Origin: Micavibrio sp.
GTDB taxonomy: Bacteria > Pseudomonadota > Alphaproteobacteria > Micavibrionales > Micavibrionaceae
DNA length: 64,000 nt
Reading direction: 5' to 3'
Assembly: GCA_012960155.1 (NCBI GenBank)
Contig: DUBU01000013.1
Location: 25,816-89,815, forward strand
Shown: one piece after another, positions 1-15,000 of the stretch
Numbering within the stretch: position 1 is the first letter of the stretch
Layout: the number at the start of each line of letters is the position of its first letter
Position numbers and translations under genes: made by a program
The notes under the pieces: generated by a model
Told to the model about the DNA's origin: nothing
The model's input: only the letters and a program-made list of their open reading frames with translations
Database searches by the model: none

Positions 1-1
1 T

Positions 2-3000
2 GATATCACGAGTGGCCTGTTAGTGTTTACGCCTGCCGCAAATGCCAATGGTGCGGGATACGATACGTTCACCTTCCAAGTTCAGGACGATGGCGGCACG
101 GCCAATGGCGGCGTTGATACAGACCAAACGCCTAATACAATGACGATTGACGTTACGCCGGTAAATGATGAGCCAGCGGGCGCTGATAATACTCTGACGA
201 TGCTGGAAAACAATGTTTACACGTTTGCCTCCGGTGACTTTGGCTTTACGGATGCTGTCGAAGGCGATGGTTTCTTATCTGTTATTATTTCGACGCTTCC
301 AGCCGATGGCACGCTTGAGCTCTCGGGTGTTGCGGTTACGCTGGGGCAGGAAATTGCCGCTGGTCAGATTGGCAATCTTACTTATACGCCGACGACAAAT
401 GAGAACGGTACAGGTTATGCAAGCTTTACCTTCCAGGTGAAGGATGATGGCGGCACGGCGAATGGTGGCATAGATACAGATCAAACACCGAATACAATTA
501 CGTTCGATGTAGATCCGATTAATAGTGAACCGACTGGTGCTGATAATACCGTCACAACACTTGAGGATACGGGTTACACCTTCGCTGCCGCAGACTTTGG
601 CTTTGCTGATACTGGCGATACACCGTCTAATGTACTCGATAATGTTATTATTTCAGCATTGCCGAGTAATGGTTCTCTGACATTGAATGGCGTTGCTGTG
701 ACGGCTGGTCAGGCTGTGTCTGTCGCTGATATTAATGGTGGCTTGCTTGTCTTTACGCCTGCGCTGAATGATAACGGCGCGAGCTATGACAGCTTTACGT
801 TCCAGGTTCAGGATGATGGCGGTACGGCGAATGGCGGTGAAGATACTGACCAGACACCGAACACGATGACAATTGATGTCACGCCTGTGAATGACGCACC
901 GGATGGTGCTGATAACACGATCACGATGTTGGAAGATGGCGTTTATACCTTTGCGTCAGGCGACTTCGGATTTACGGATGCTATTGAGGGTGACGCGTTC
1001 TTCTCTGTAATTGTTTCTACGCTGCCCGCTGATGGCGTATTAGAACTCTCAGGTGTTGCTGTGACAGTAGGGCAGGAGATTCCAGTAGGGCAGATTGGCA
1101 ACTTAACCTTTACGCCTGCAGCTGATGCCTATGGTACAGGCTACGCCAGCTTTGATTTCCAAGTTAAGGATAATGGCGGCACAAGTGACGGTGGTGTGGA
1201 TACAGACCCTGTTGCCAACACGATTACATTTGATGTGACGAGCGTTAATGATGCGCCTGAGGGTACAGATAATACTGTCACGACACTAGAGGATACGGCT
1301 TACACATTTGCTGCAACTGACTTCGGGTTTACAGATCCGAATGATGCTGCTGATCCTGATAACCTGCAATCCGTGATTATAGCGACACTTCCCGCAAATG
1401 GTGTTCTGGAGTTGTCTGGTGTTGCGGTTACTGTCGGGCAGGCTATCGTGGTCGGGCAAATACCGAACCTTACATTTACACCTGCGGCGGATGCGAATGG
1501 TGCCGGCTATGACAGCTTCACATTCCAGGTTCGCGATGATGGCGGTACGGCAAATGGCGGTGCTAATGTGGATGCTACGGCCAATACGCTGACAATAGAT
1601 GTCACACCTGTGAACGACGCTCCTGCAGGCACAGATAATACAGTTACAACGCTGGAAGATACGGCCTTCACATTCTCTACGGCTGATTTCGGATTTACAG
1701 ATCCTATCGATGGTACAGATAGTCTGCAATCTGTTGTGATTACAACAATTCCGACGAATGGTTCGCTTGAGCTGTCTGGTGTGGCCGTTACGGCAGGGCA
1801 GGAGATTACTGCGGCGCAGATTGCAAACCTCACATTTACACCCGCACTGAATGACAATGGTGCAGGTTACGATAGCTTCACATTCCAGGTTCGTGATGAT
1901 GGTGGTACTGATGATGGCGGCATTGATCTGGATGCTACGCCGAACACGATGACGATCGACGTCACGCCTGTCAATGATGCGCCAGATGGTGCTGATAATA
2001 CAATCACGATGCTTGAGGACGGCGTTTATACCTTTGCGTCAGGTGATTTCGGCTTCACAGACGCGGTTGAAGGCGATGCCTTACTCTCTGTCATTGTTTC
2101 CACGTTACCAACTAATGGCGTTCTTGAGCTTTCAGGTGTTGCCGTCACAGTCGGGCAGGAAATTGCAGCCGGGCAGATCGGTAATCTGACCTTCACGCCA
2201 GCTGCTAATGCCAATGGCGCTGGTTATGATAATTTTACATTCCGCGTTCGTGATGATGGCGGAACAAGTGACGGCGGTGTTGATACGGATACAACCCCGA
2301 ATACAATCACTTTTGATGTGACATCGGTCAATGATGAGCCCGCTGGTGCTGATAATACGGTTACAACGCTTGAAGATACGGCCTATGTGTTTGCTGCAGC
2401 AGACTTTGGCTTTACAGATGCAAGTGATAGCCCTGCAAATGCTCTTGCTAATGTCATTATCTCAGCATTACCAAGCAATGGTTCTCTGACATTAAACGGT
2501 GTTGCCGTTACTCTTAATCAGGTCGTATCAGTCGCCGATATTAATGGCGGTTTACTTGCGTTTACGCCTGCGCTGAACGACAATGGCGCGGGATACGATA
2601 CGTTCACCTTCCAAGTTCAGGATGATGACGGTACCGCTGATGGTGGCGTTGATACCGACCAAACGCCGAACACAATGACGATTGATGTCACACCAGTGAA
2701 TGATGAGCCAGCGGGTGCTGATAATACCGTTACGACACTTGAGGACACGGCTTATACCTTTGCTGCGGCTGATTTCGGTTTTACCGATGCTGTCGAAGGT
2801 GATGCGCTGCTGTCTGTTATTATCTCGACACTGCCTGCTAATGGTACGCTGCAGTTAAATGGTGCGAATGTCACGGCAGGGCAGGAGATATCTGTTGCTG
2901 ATATTAATGGTAACTTGCTGACCTTTACGCCTGATTTGAATGATAATGGTGCAGGCTACACGAACTTTACATTCCAAGTCCGTGATGATGGTGGCACGAG

Positions 3001-6000
3001 TGACGGCGGTGTAGACACGGATCAAATACCGAACACGATGACTATTGATGTCACGCCTGTAAATGACGCGCCGGATGGTGCGGATAATACGCTGACCGTT
3101 CTTGAAAATAACGTATACACCTTTGCGTCCGGTGACTTCGGATTTACGGATGCTATCGAAGGTGATGCGCTTTTCTCCGTCATTATTTCCACTCTGCCCG
3201 CGGACGGTGTGCTTGAGTTATCAGGTGTTGCTGTAACAGCGGGGCAGGAGATTGCTGTCGGGCAGATCGGTAATTTGACTTACACCCCGACAGCGAACGA
3301 GAACGGTAACGGCTATACTAGCTTTGATTTCCAAGTGCGCGATGATGGCGGCACGGCGAATGGCGGTGTTGATACCGATCCTGTGGCCAATACGATTACG
3401 TTTAACGTTGATCCGATTAACAGTGAACCGCTTGGTGCTGATAATACCGTTACAGCGTTCGAGGATACGGCGTTTAGCTTCTCGGCGGCCGATTTCGGAT
3501 TTAGTGACCCGAATGATACGCCGTCCAATGATCTGTACTCGGTTATTATTACGACACTGCCTGCTGATGGTGTTCTGGAATTGTCAGGCGTTGCGGTAAC
3601 GGCGGGGCAGGAAATTCTGGCTGCAGATATTCCGAACCTGACCTTTACAGGCGCGAGCAACGAGTATGGCGCAAGTTACACAAGCTTTACGTTCCAGGTG
3701 AAGGATGATGGCGGTACGGCCAATAGCGGTGCTGACACTGACTCTACACCGAATACGATGACCATTGATGTTACAGCCGTGAACGATGCACCTGATGGTG
3801 CTGACAACACGGTGACCACGCTGGAAGATACAGTCTATACATTTGCGGCAGGTGATTTTGGTTTCACTGACCCTGATGATAGTGCCGCGCCTGATAGTCT
3901 GGCGTCTGTAATCATTACAACATTGCCAGCCGATGGTACGCTGCAGCTTAACGGCGTGAATGTTACGGCAGGTCAGGAAGTTGCGGTCGCTGATATTAAC
4001 AGCAACCTTCTGACGTTTATGCCTGATACCGATGATAATGGCGCAGGGTATACGACATTTACATTCCAGGTGAAGGATGATGGCGGCACAGCGAATAGTG
4101 GTGCTGACACAGACCCTGTCGCTAATGTCATGACGATTGATGTGACATCTGTTAACGATGCGCCTGACGGTGCGGATAACACTGTGACCACGCTTGAGGA
4201 TACGCCATATACATTCGTATCGGGTGATTTCGGGTTCAGCGATCCGAATGATAACCCTGATAATAACCTGCTGAACGTTATTATTGATACTTTGCCTGCC
4301 GCGGGTACGTTGACGTTGAATGGTGTGGCTGTGACGGCTGGGCAGGTTGTATCGGCTGCTGATATTGCATCAAATCTTCTGGTGTTCACGCCTGCTGCGG
4401 ATGCGAATGGTGCATCATATGCAGACTTTGATTTCCGTGTTCAAGATGATGATGGTACGGCCAATGGTGGTGCTGATACCGATGTTGCCGCAAACACGAT
4501 AACTATCGATGTTACACCTGTGAATGACGCGCCTGTTGGTGCCGATAACACTGTAACAACAGATGAAGATACGGCTTATACCTTTGCGGCTGGTGACTTC
4601 GGCTTTACAGACCCTGTCGATGGCGGCGCCCATAGTCTGCAATCTGTCATTATTACCACATTGCCAGCCAATGGCACGCTGCTGTTATCCGGTGTTGCTG
4701 TCACAGCAGGACAAGAAATTGCTGCAGCTCAAATCGGTAATCTGACCTTTACACCTGATCTGAATGATAATGGCGCAGGTTATGCTGACTTTACGTTCCA
4801 GGTACGTGATGATGGCGGTACAGCGGATGGCGGCGTTGATCTGGACGCTACGCCAAACACAATGACAATTGATGTCACGCCTGTGAATGACGAGCCGTCG
4901 GGTGCTGATAATACGCTGTCTATTTTGGAAGATGGTACGCATACTTTTGCTGCAGCAGATTTTGGCTTTACCGATGCTGTTGAAGGTGATGCGCTTTACT
5001 CTTTGATTATAACCACGCTGCCTGCAAATGGTGTGCTGGAACTTTCTGGTGTTGCTGTCACAGCGGGGCAGGAAATTCTGGTTGCCGATATTCCGAACCT
5101 GACATTCGAGCCTGCGGCTGATGCGAATGGTAATGGTTATGCCGACTTCACGTTCCAGGTGCGTGATGATGGCGGTACACCAAATGGCGGTCAGGATATT
5201 GATCAAAGCCCGAACACGATTACGTTTGATGTTACCCCTGTAAACGACGCGCCTGACGGAACGGATAATACCGTTACAACGTTAGAAGATACGGCATACA
5301 CATTTGCTGCGGCAGATTTTGGATTTACGGATCCGATTGATGGAACGGATAGCCTGCAATCTGTTGTGATAACAACATTGCCTGCTGATGGTGTGTTGGA
5401 GCTGTCAGGTGTCGCGGTGACGGCAGGGCAGGAGATTACAGCTGCACAAATCTCTAATCTGACATTTACGCCTGCCAGCAATGAAAATGGCGCAGGTTAC
5501 ACCAGCTTCACGTTCCAAGTGCGCGATGATGGCGGTACTGCGAATGGCGGTATTGATCTTGATCCTGTCGCCAATACCATGACAATCGATGTCACAAGTG
5601 TGAATGACGCACCGTCAGGTGCTGATATTACGCTGACGACTTTAGAAGATACGGCTTATGTTTTTGCTGCGGGCGATTTCGGATTTACAGATGCTGATGA
5701 CAGCCCCGCCAATAACTTTGCCAATGTAATTATTACGGCGCTGCCAGCCAATGGCGCGCTGACCTTGAACGGCGCTGCTGTGACGCTGAATCAGGTTGTT
5801 TCGGTGGCTGATATTAACGGTGGTTTGCTGGCCTTTACGCCTGCAGCAAATGAAAATGGTGCGGGCTACGATAGCTTTACTTTCCGTGTGCAGGATGATG
5901 GCGGCACGACAGATGGCGGCGTGGATACAGACCAGTCCGATAATACGGTTTCATTTGATGTGACGTCTGTTGATGACGAGCCAGCGGGTGCTGATAATAC

Positions 6001-9000
6001 GGTTACGACGCTGGAAGATACCGCATACACATTTGCGACATCTGATTTCGGCTTTACCGATACCGCTGATAGCCCCGCCAATGCGCTGGATAATGTGATC
6101 ATTACAACAATTCCAAGTAATGGCACACTGACATTAAACGGTGTGGCTGTGACGGCAGGGCAGAGTGTTTCTGCGGCAGATATTGCGTCTAACCTGCTGG
6201 TCTTTACGCCAGCTGCTGATGCGAATGGTGCAGGTTATGATGCCTTTACATTCCAGGTGCAGGATGATGGTACGACAGCCAATGGCGGCGTGAATACCGA
6301 CCAGACACCGAATACGATGACGATTGATGTCACACCAGTCAATGATGCGCCTGATGGTGCGGATATTACGCTGACGACGCTAGAAGATACGGCATATACA
6401 TTTGCTGCCGCAGATTTCGGGTTTACTGACCCGATTGATGGTACGGACAGCCTGCAATCTGTGATTATCAATACATTGCCCGCCAGCGGTGTGCTTGAAC
6501 TATCCGGTGTTGCGGTGACAGCAGGGCAGGAAATTGCTGCGGCTGATATTCCGAATTTGACCTTTACGCCTGTTGCGAATGAAAACGGTGCCAGCTATGC
6601 CAGCTTTAACTTCCAAGTGCGCGATGATGGCGGCACAGCGGATGGCGGTGTTGATCTGGACCCGACACAGAATACGGTTACATTCGATGTCACATCCGTG
6701 AATGATGCGCCGTCCGGTGCGGACAATACGGTTACGACGCTTGAGGACACACCATACACATTTGCTGCGGGTGATTTTGGCTTTACGGATGCGGATGATA
6801 GTCCTGCCAATAACTTTACAAATGTTGTGATTTCTACACTGCCAAGCAACGGCACACTGACATTAAACGGTGTGGCGGTAACGGCTGGGCAGACAGTTTC
6901 GGTCGCTGATATCAATTCTAACCTGCTGGTGTTTACGCCTGCTGCGGATGATAACGGCGCTGGTTACGATAACTTTACGTTCCAAGTGCAGGATGATGAC
7001 GGCACGGCGGACGGGGGTCAGGATACTGATCAGTCTGCCAATACCATGACCATTGATGTGACATCTGTGAATGATGCGCCTGATGGCACGGATAATACTG
7101 TTCTGACTGACGAGAACGTGCCGCTGACATTTGCTGCGGCAGATTTCGGTTTCACAGACCCGAATGATAATCCTGATAATAATTTGCAAGCTGTGATCAT
7201 TACAACGCTGCCAGCAGATGGCGTGCTGGAGCTTAGCGGCGTTGCTGTGACAGCAGGGCAGGCAATTGCAGTTGCAGATATTCCGAATTTGACCTTTACA
7301 CCAGCATTGAACGAAAATGGCCCTGCTTATGCCAGCTTCACGTTCCAGGTGCAGGATGATGACGGTACAGCCAATGGCGGTGTGGATACAGATCCCGTTG
7401 CCAATACCATGACGATTGATGTGCGATCCGTAAACAACGCGCCTGAAGGTACGGATGCGACACTGACGACGCTGGAAGACACGCCATATACCTTTAGTGA
7501 TGCTGATTTCGGCTTTACCGACCCGAATGATACGCCTGCTAATAACTTTCTGAATGTTATTATTACGACACTGCCGACTGCAGGCACGCTGGAGCTGTCT
7601 GGTGTGGCCGTGACGGCAGGGCAGGTGATTGCGGTTGGCGATATTCCGAACCTTGTCTTTACGCCTGATGCCGACGCGAATGGTGCAGGCTACTCAAGCT
7701 TTACATTCCAAGTGCAGGATGATGACGGCACGAATTTCGGCGGTCAGGATACAGACCAGAGCGCGAATACCATTACCTTTGATGTGACATCTGTGAACGA
7801 TGCGCCTGACGGTACGGATAATACGGTCACAACAAACGAAGATACGCCTTATACATTTGCTGCGGGTGATTTCGGGTTTACCGACCCGAATGATAATCCT
7901 GACAATAACCTTCTGAATGTGATTATTACGACCATTCCGACGAATGGTACATTGACCTTGAACGGTGTTGCTGTAACAGCTGGGCAAGTCGTGTCTGTCG
8001 CGGATATCAACAGCAACCTCTTGGTCTTTACGCCAGCGTTAAATGATAATGGTGCGGGTTACGATAGCTTTACGTTCCAAGTGCAGGATGATGATGGCAC
8101 AGCCAATGGCGGTGAGGATACCGATCAGTCCGCCAATACTATGACCATCGATGTGACAGCGATTGATGATCCGCCGGTGTTGAATACTAATGCTGGCATG
8201 AATACGTTTGAAGGCTTCACAGAAACGCTGACAACGGCGATGCTGTCCAGCAGTGATGTTGATACGGCGGCATCGGATATTGTTTATACGGTGACATCCA
8301 ATGTTGCGAATGGCCAGCTAGAGCTGACAACAAATGCGGGCGTTGCGATTACCAGCTTTACCCAGGATGATCTGGATAATAACCGCGTTGTTTACGTTCA
8401 TAACAGCAGCGAAACAACCACAGATAGTTTTGATTTCGAGATCAGCGATGCCACAACAAATATCGGCAGCGCGACGTTTAATATCAGTATCACACCCGTC
8501 AATGATGAACCTATTGGTGCGGATAATACAGTCACGACGCTTGAGGATGCATCCTATACATTCTCAACGGCAGATTTCGGCTTTACGGACCCGAATGATA
8601 CGCCGTCAAATAACCTGCAGAATGTTATTATCACAACGATCCCAAGCAATGGCACACTTACCTTGAATGGTGTTGCCGTGACGGCGGGGCAGGCAGTGTC
8701 TGCGGCTGATATTGCCTCTAACCTGCTGGTGTTTACGCCTGTCGCGAATGCAAATGGTGCGGGTTACGATAGCTTCACGTTCCAAGTGCAGGATGATGGC
8801 GGTACGGCGAATACAGGTGTTGATACCGATCAATCGGCCAATACGATGACCATTGATGTCACGTCCGTGAATGATGCGCCAGATGGTGCGGATATCACGC
8901 TGACAACGTTAGAAGACACGACGCTAACATTTACGGCGGCAGATTTTGGCTTTAGTGATGTAAATGATAGTCCTGCTAATGCGCTGCAATCTATTGTCTT

Positions 9001-12000
9001 TACGACAGTGCCTGCGACTGGCAGCTTGCAGCTGTCTGGTGTTGCGGTTACGGCAGGTCAAGAAATTGCGGTTGCTGATATTCCGAACCTGACATATGAC
9101 CCTGTTGCCGATGAAAATGGTGCAGCATATACAAGCTTTACATTCCAGGTGCGTGATGACGGTGGTACATCTGATGGCGGTGTAAACCTTGACCCTGTTG
9201 CCAATACGGTCACGATTGACGTGACATCTGTGAACGATGAACCTGCTGGTGCGGATAATACCGTTACGACACTCGAGGATACGGATTATACCTTTACGGC
9301 GGCTGAATTCGGCTTTACCGATCCGAATGATCTGCCTGCGAACAGTCTTGCAGGGCTTGTGATTACAACAGTGCCTGCGAGCGGTAGCTTGAGCCTTGCT
9401 GCAGGCGCATCTGCCCCTGGCGCGGTAACGGCAGGACAGGTTGTTAGCGCGGCTGATATTGCCTTCCTGACATATAGTCCTGCACTGAATGATAACGGCT
9501 TAGCGGCGGATAGCTTTACATTCCAGGTACAGGATGATGATGGTACGGCCAATGGCGGTCAGGATACCGATCAGTCTGCCAATACGATGACCATAGATAT
9601 TACCTCGGTCAATGATGCGCCAGATGGTGCGGATAATACGATCCTTATTCTGGAGAGCAGCACATATACATTTGCTGCGTCGGATTTTGGCTTTACGGAT
9701 GCAGCAGAGCTTGCAGCAAATAATCTTTATAGCGTGATTATTGATACGCTTCCTGCCAATGGTGCGCTTGAACTGAGCGGCGTTGCGGTAACAGCAGGGC
9801 AGGAAATTCTGGTTGCGGATATTCCGAACCTGACCTTTGCGCCTGTAACGGATGAAAACGGCGTTGGTTACGCCAGCATTGATTTCCGCGTTCGCGATGA
9901 TGGCGGCACAGCCAATGGCGGCGCTGATACGGATGTTGCCGCAAATACTATTACGTTCGATGTTGATCCGATCAACAGTGCGCCGATCGGTGCGGATAAC
10001 ACCATCACAATTCTGGAAGATAGTGTTTTGACATTTGCTGCGGCAGATTTCGGATTTACTGACCCGAATGATATTCCTAGCAACAGCTTACAGGGCGTGA
10101 TCATTAATACACTGCCTGCGGATGGTGTGCTGGAGCTATCAGGTGTTGCTGTGACGGCGGGGCAAACAATTGCTGTTTCCGATATTCCGAATTTGACCTT
10201 TACGCCTGCTAACCATGAATATGGCGCGGGTTATGCGAGCTTTGATTTCCAAGTTCAGGATGATGGCGGCGTTGCTAATGGCGGTGTTGATATTGACCCA
10301 ACACCGAATACGATCACGATTGATGTGACAGAGGTGAATGACGAACCTGCGGGTGCGGATATCACGCTGACGACGCTAGAGGATACAACGCTGACATTTA
10401 CGGCGGCAAACTTCGGATTTACAGATGTGAATGATAGCCCGTCTGATAATCTACAATCTATTATCATTACGACATTGCCTGCGGACGGTGTGTTGCAGCT
10501 AAGCGGCGTGAATGTTACTGCTGGTCAGGAAATTGCGGTTGCCGATATTCCGAACCTGACATTTGACCCAGCCACGGATGAAAATGGTGCGGGTTACACA
10601 AGCTTTACGTTCCAAGTGCGCGATGATGGCGGCACAGCTGATGGCGGTGTTGATACGGATCAAAGCCCGAATGTTGTGACCATTGATGTGACATCTGTGA
10701 ACGATGCGCCAGACGGTACGGATAATACAGTAACCACGCTGGAAGATACCGATTACATCTTCACAACGGCTGACTTCGGCTTTACGGATCCGAATGATGA
10801 TCCTGATAACAATTTGCTGAACGTGATTATAGATACGCTGCCTGTCAGTGGCACACTCACGCTTGCTGCGGGAGCATCTGCGCCCGGTGCTGTGACAGCA
10901 GGGCAGGTGATTAGTGCTGCCGATATTGCGTTCCTGACCTTTACGCCTGTTGCGGATGAAAACGGCGCAGCATATGCAAGCTTTGACTTCCGTGTTCAGG
11001 ATGATGATGGCACGGCGAATGGCGGTGCGGATACTGATCCGGTTGCCAATACCATGACCATTGATGTCACATCTGTGAACGATGAGCCTGCGGGTGCAGA
11101 CATCACGCTGACAACACTTGAAGATACAGCCTACACATTTGCTGCGGGTGATTTCGGCTTTACGGATCCTAATGATACCCCAGCCAATAACTTTGCGAAT
11201 GTGATTATTAATACATTGCCAGCCGATGGCGTGCTGGAGCTGTCTGGCGTAGCTGTAACAGCGGGTCAGGTGATTGCGGTTGCGGACATTCCGAACCTGA
11301 CATTTACACCAGGTCTGAATGATAATGGTGCAGCATATACAAGTTTCACATTCAGTGTTCAGGATGATGACGGCACGGCCAATGGTGGTCAGGATACAGA
11401 CCAGACACCTAATACGGTGACATTTGATGTGACGTCTGTGAATGATGCGCCAGACGGTGCGGATAATACCGTGACTACGCTTGAGGATACGCCATATACA
11501 TTTACTTCCGCCGATTTCGGATATACGGATGCTGCGGATAGTCCTGCCAATAACTTTGCGAATGTGATTATTTCTGCGCTGCCAACGAACGGTACACTGA
11601 CTTTGAATGGTGTTGCCGTGACAGCAGGGCAGACAGTTTCTGTGGCTGATATTGATTCAAACCTTCTGGTCTTTACGCCTGCGCTGAATGCGAATGGCGC
11701 GGCATACGATACGTTTGATTTCCAAGTTCAGGATGATGGCGGTACGGCTGATGGCGGCGTTGATACTGATCCTGTTGCCAATACCATGACAATTGATGTG
11801 ACGTCCGTGAATGATGCGCCAGATGGTGCGGATATTACGCTGACAACACTGGAAGATACACCATATACTTTTGCTGCAGCAGATTTTGGCTTTACGGATG
11901 CTGCGGATAGCCCTGCGAATGCGCTGTTGAACGTGATTATAGATACGCTGCCTGCTAGCGGTACGCTGGAATTATCTGGTGTTGCGGTAACGGCAGGGCA

Positions 12001-15000
12001 GGTGATCGCGGTTGCGGATATTCCGAACCTTGTCTTTACACCAGCGGCGAATGAAAACGGCGCTTCATACGCAAACTTTGATTTCCGTGTGCAGGATGAT
12101 GGCGGCACGGCTGATGGCGGCGTGGATACCGACGTTGCTGCAAACACTGTGACATTTGATGTGACATCTGTGAATGATGCGCCTGAAGGTGCGGATATTA
12201 CGCTCACCACATTAGAGGATACGGATTACACATTCTCGGCGGCGGACTTTGGCTTTACTGACCCGAATGATAGTCCCGCGAATAACTTCACGAACGTTAT
12301 TATCACGACTATTCCGTCTGTTGGTACGTTGGAGCTTAGCGGTGTTGCCGTGACGGCAGGTCAGGTCATTGCTGTTGGTGATATTCCGAACCTTGTTTAC
12401 GTGCCGGCGACAGATGTAAACGGTCTGGCTGCTGATAGCTTTACGTTCCAAGTACAGGATGATGACGGCACGGCCAATGGCGGTGAGGACACAGACCAGT
12501 CTGCGAATGTTGTGACATTCGATATTACGTCTGTGAACGATGCGCCAGATGGTGCGGATAATACGCTGCAGACATTCGAGAATACTGACCTGACATTTAC
12601 AGCAGCGGACTTCGGCTTTACCGATCCGAATGATGACCCTGATAATAATCTGCAAGCTGTTATTATTACGACACTGCCGGTGGATGGTACATTGACACTT
12701 GCAGCGGGCGCCTCTGCGCCGGGTGCAGTAACAGCAGGACAGGCGATTGCAGTTGCGGATATTCCGTTCTTGCGCTTTACACCAGCGCTGAATGAAAATG
12801 GCCCTGCTTATGCTTCGTTTGATTTCCAAGTACAGGATGATGACGGCACAGCCAATGGCGGTCAGGATACTGATCAAGTTGCAAACACCATCACTATCGA
12901 TGTTATTTCGGTGAACAACGAACCGATCGGTGCGGATATCACGCTGACGACGCTGGAAGATACGGCATATGCATTTGCTGCGGCAGATTTCGGCTTTACC
13001 GATCCTGATGATACGCCGTCAAATGCGTTCCTGAATGTCATTATTACGACATTGCCAGCCAGCGGCGTGCTGCAGCTAAGCGGTGTTGATGTAACCGCGG
13101 GTCAGGTGATTGCTGTTGGCGATATTCCGAACCTGACATTTATGCCTGATACGGATGAAAATGGTGCAGGTTACACAAGCTTTACATTCCAGGTACAGGA
13201 TGACGGCGGCACGCTGTGGGGCGGTGTTGATATCGACCAAAGCCCGAACACAGTTACGTTCGATGTAACATCTGTGAACGATGAGCCTGATGGTACGGAT
13301 AACACTGTGACGGCTATCGAGGATACTGACTTTGTCTTCACAGCAGCAGATTTCGGCTTTACGGATCCGAATGATGATCCTGATAACAATCTGCTGAACG
13401 TGATCATTACGACACTGCCGACAAGCGGTACACTAAGCCTTGCAGCGGGCGCATCTGCGCCGGGTGCGGTTGTGGCCGGGCAGGTTGTCAGTGCGGCTGA
13501 TATTGCTTTCCTGACATACAGCCCTGCGCTTAACGATAATGGGCTTGCTGCGGATAGCTTTACATTCCAAGTTCAGGATGATGACGGCGTTGCCAATGGC
13601 GGTCAGGATACTGACCAGACAGCAAATCTGATGACGATCGACATCACATCTGTGAACGATGCTCCTGATGGTACGGATACAACGCTGACAACGCTGGAAG
13701 ATACGCCATACACATTTGCGGGTGCTGATTTCGGTTTGACGGATGCCAGCGATAGCCCCGCCAATGCCTTGCTGAATGTGATTATTGATACATTGCCTGT
13801 AGATGGCGTGCTGGAGCTGTCAGGCGTAGCGGTTACAGCAGGACAAGTGATTGCTGCGGCTGATATTCCGAACCTGACATTTACGCCTGCGCTGCATGAA
13901 AATGGTGTAGCATATGCAAGCTTTGATTTCCGCGTACAGGATGATGGCGGCACGACAGATGGCGGCGTTGATATCGACCCTGTCGCCAATACAATTACGT
14001 TCGATGTGACATCTGTGAATGATGCGCCTGAAGGTGCGGATATCACGCTGACCACGCTGGAAGATACGGATTATACATTCTCTGCAGCAGATTTCGGTTA
14101 CACAGACCCGAATGATAGTCCCGCCAATAACTTTGATAACGTGATTATCACGACTGTGCCTGCTGTCGGTTCTCTGGAGCTGTCTGGTGTTGCTGTTACA
14201 GCGGGGCAGGTCATTGCGGTCGGTGATATCCCGAACCTTGTTTACGTGCCTGCGACAGACGTAAATGGCTTGGCTGCCGATAGCTTCACATTCCAAGTAC
14301 AGGATGATGGCGGCACAGCTGATGGTGGTGAAGATACTGATCAGTCTGCCAATACAGTTACATTTGATATTACATCTGTGAACGATGCGCCTGACGGCAC
14401 TGATAATACAGTCAGCACGCTTGAAGGTAGCCCATATACATTTGCTGCGGCAGACTTTGGCTTTACGGATCCGAATGATACGACAGTGCCGAACGCGCTG
14501 CAGTCTGTTGTGATTACAACGATTACATCTGTCGGTACGCTCGAGCTTAGCGGTGTTGCGGTTGTCGCGGGTCAGGAAATCGCGGTTGCCGATATTCCGA
14601 ACCTAACCTTTACACCTGTTGCCAACGGTAACGGTAATGCCTATGACGCGTTTACGTTCCAAGTGCGTGACGATGGCGGTACGGCCGATGGCGGCGTTGA
14701 TTTGGACCCTGTTGCCAATAACATGGTCATTGATGTTATTCCGATTAACAGTGCGCCATATGGTGCGGATATCACGCTGACAACGCTTGAGGATACAGCC
14801 TATACATTTAGCGATGCTGATTTCGGCTTTAGCGATCCTGACGATACGCCGTCTAATGCGCTGCAGGCTGTGATTATTACAAGCTTGCCCGCCAGCGGTA
14901 TTCTGGAGCTGTCAGGCGTGGCCGTTACGGCTGGTCAGACGATTGCGGCGGCTGATATTCCGAACTTGACCTTTACGCCTGATACGGATGAAAACGGCGC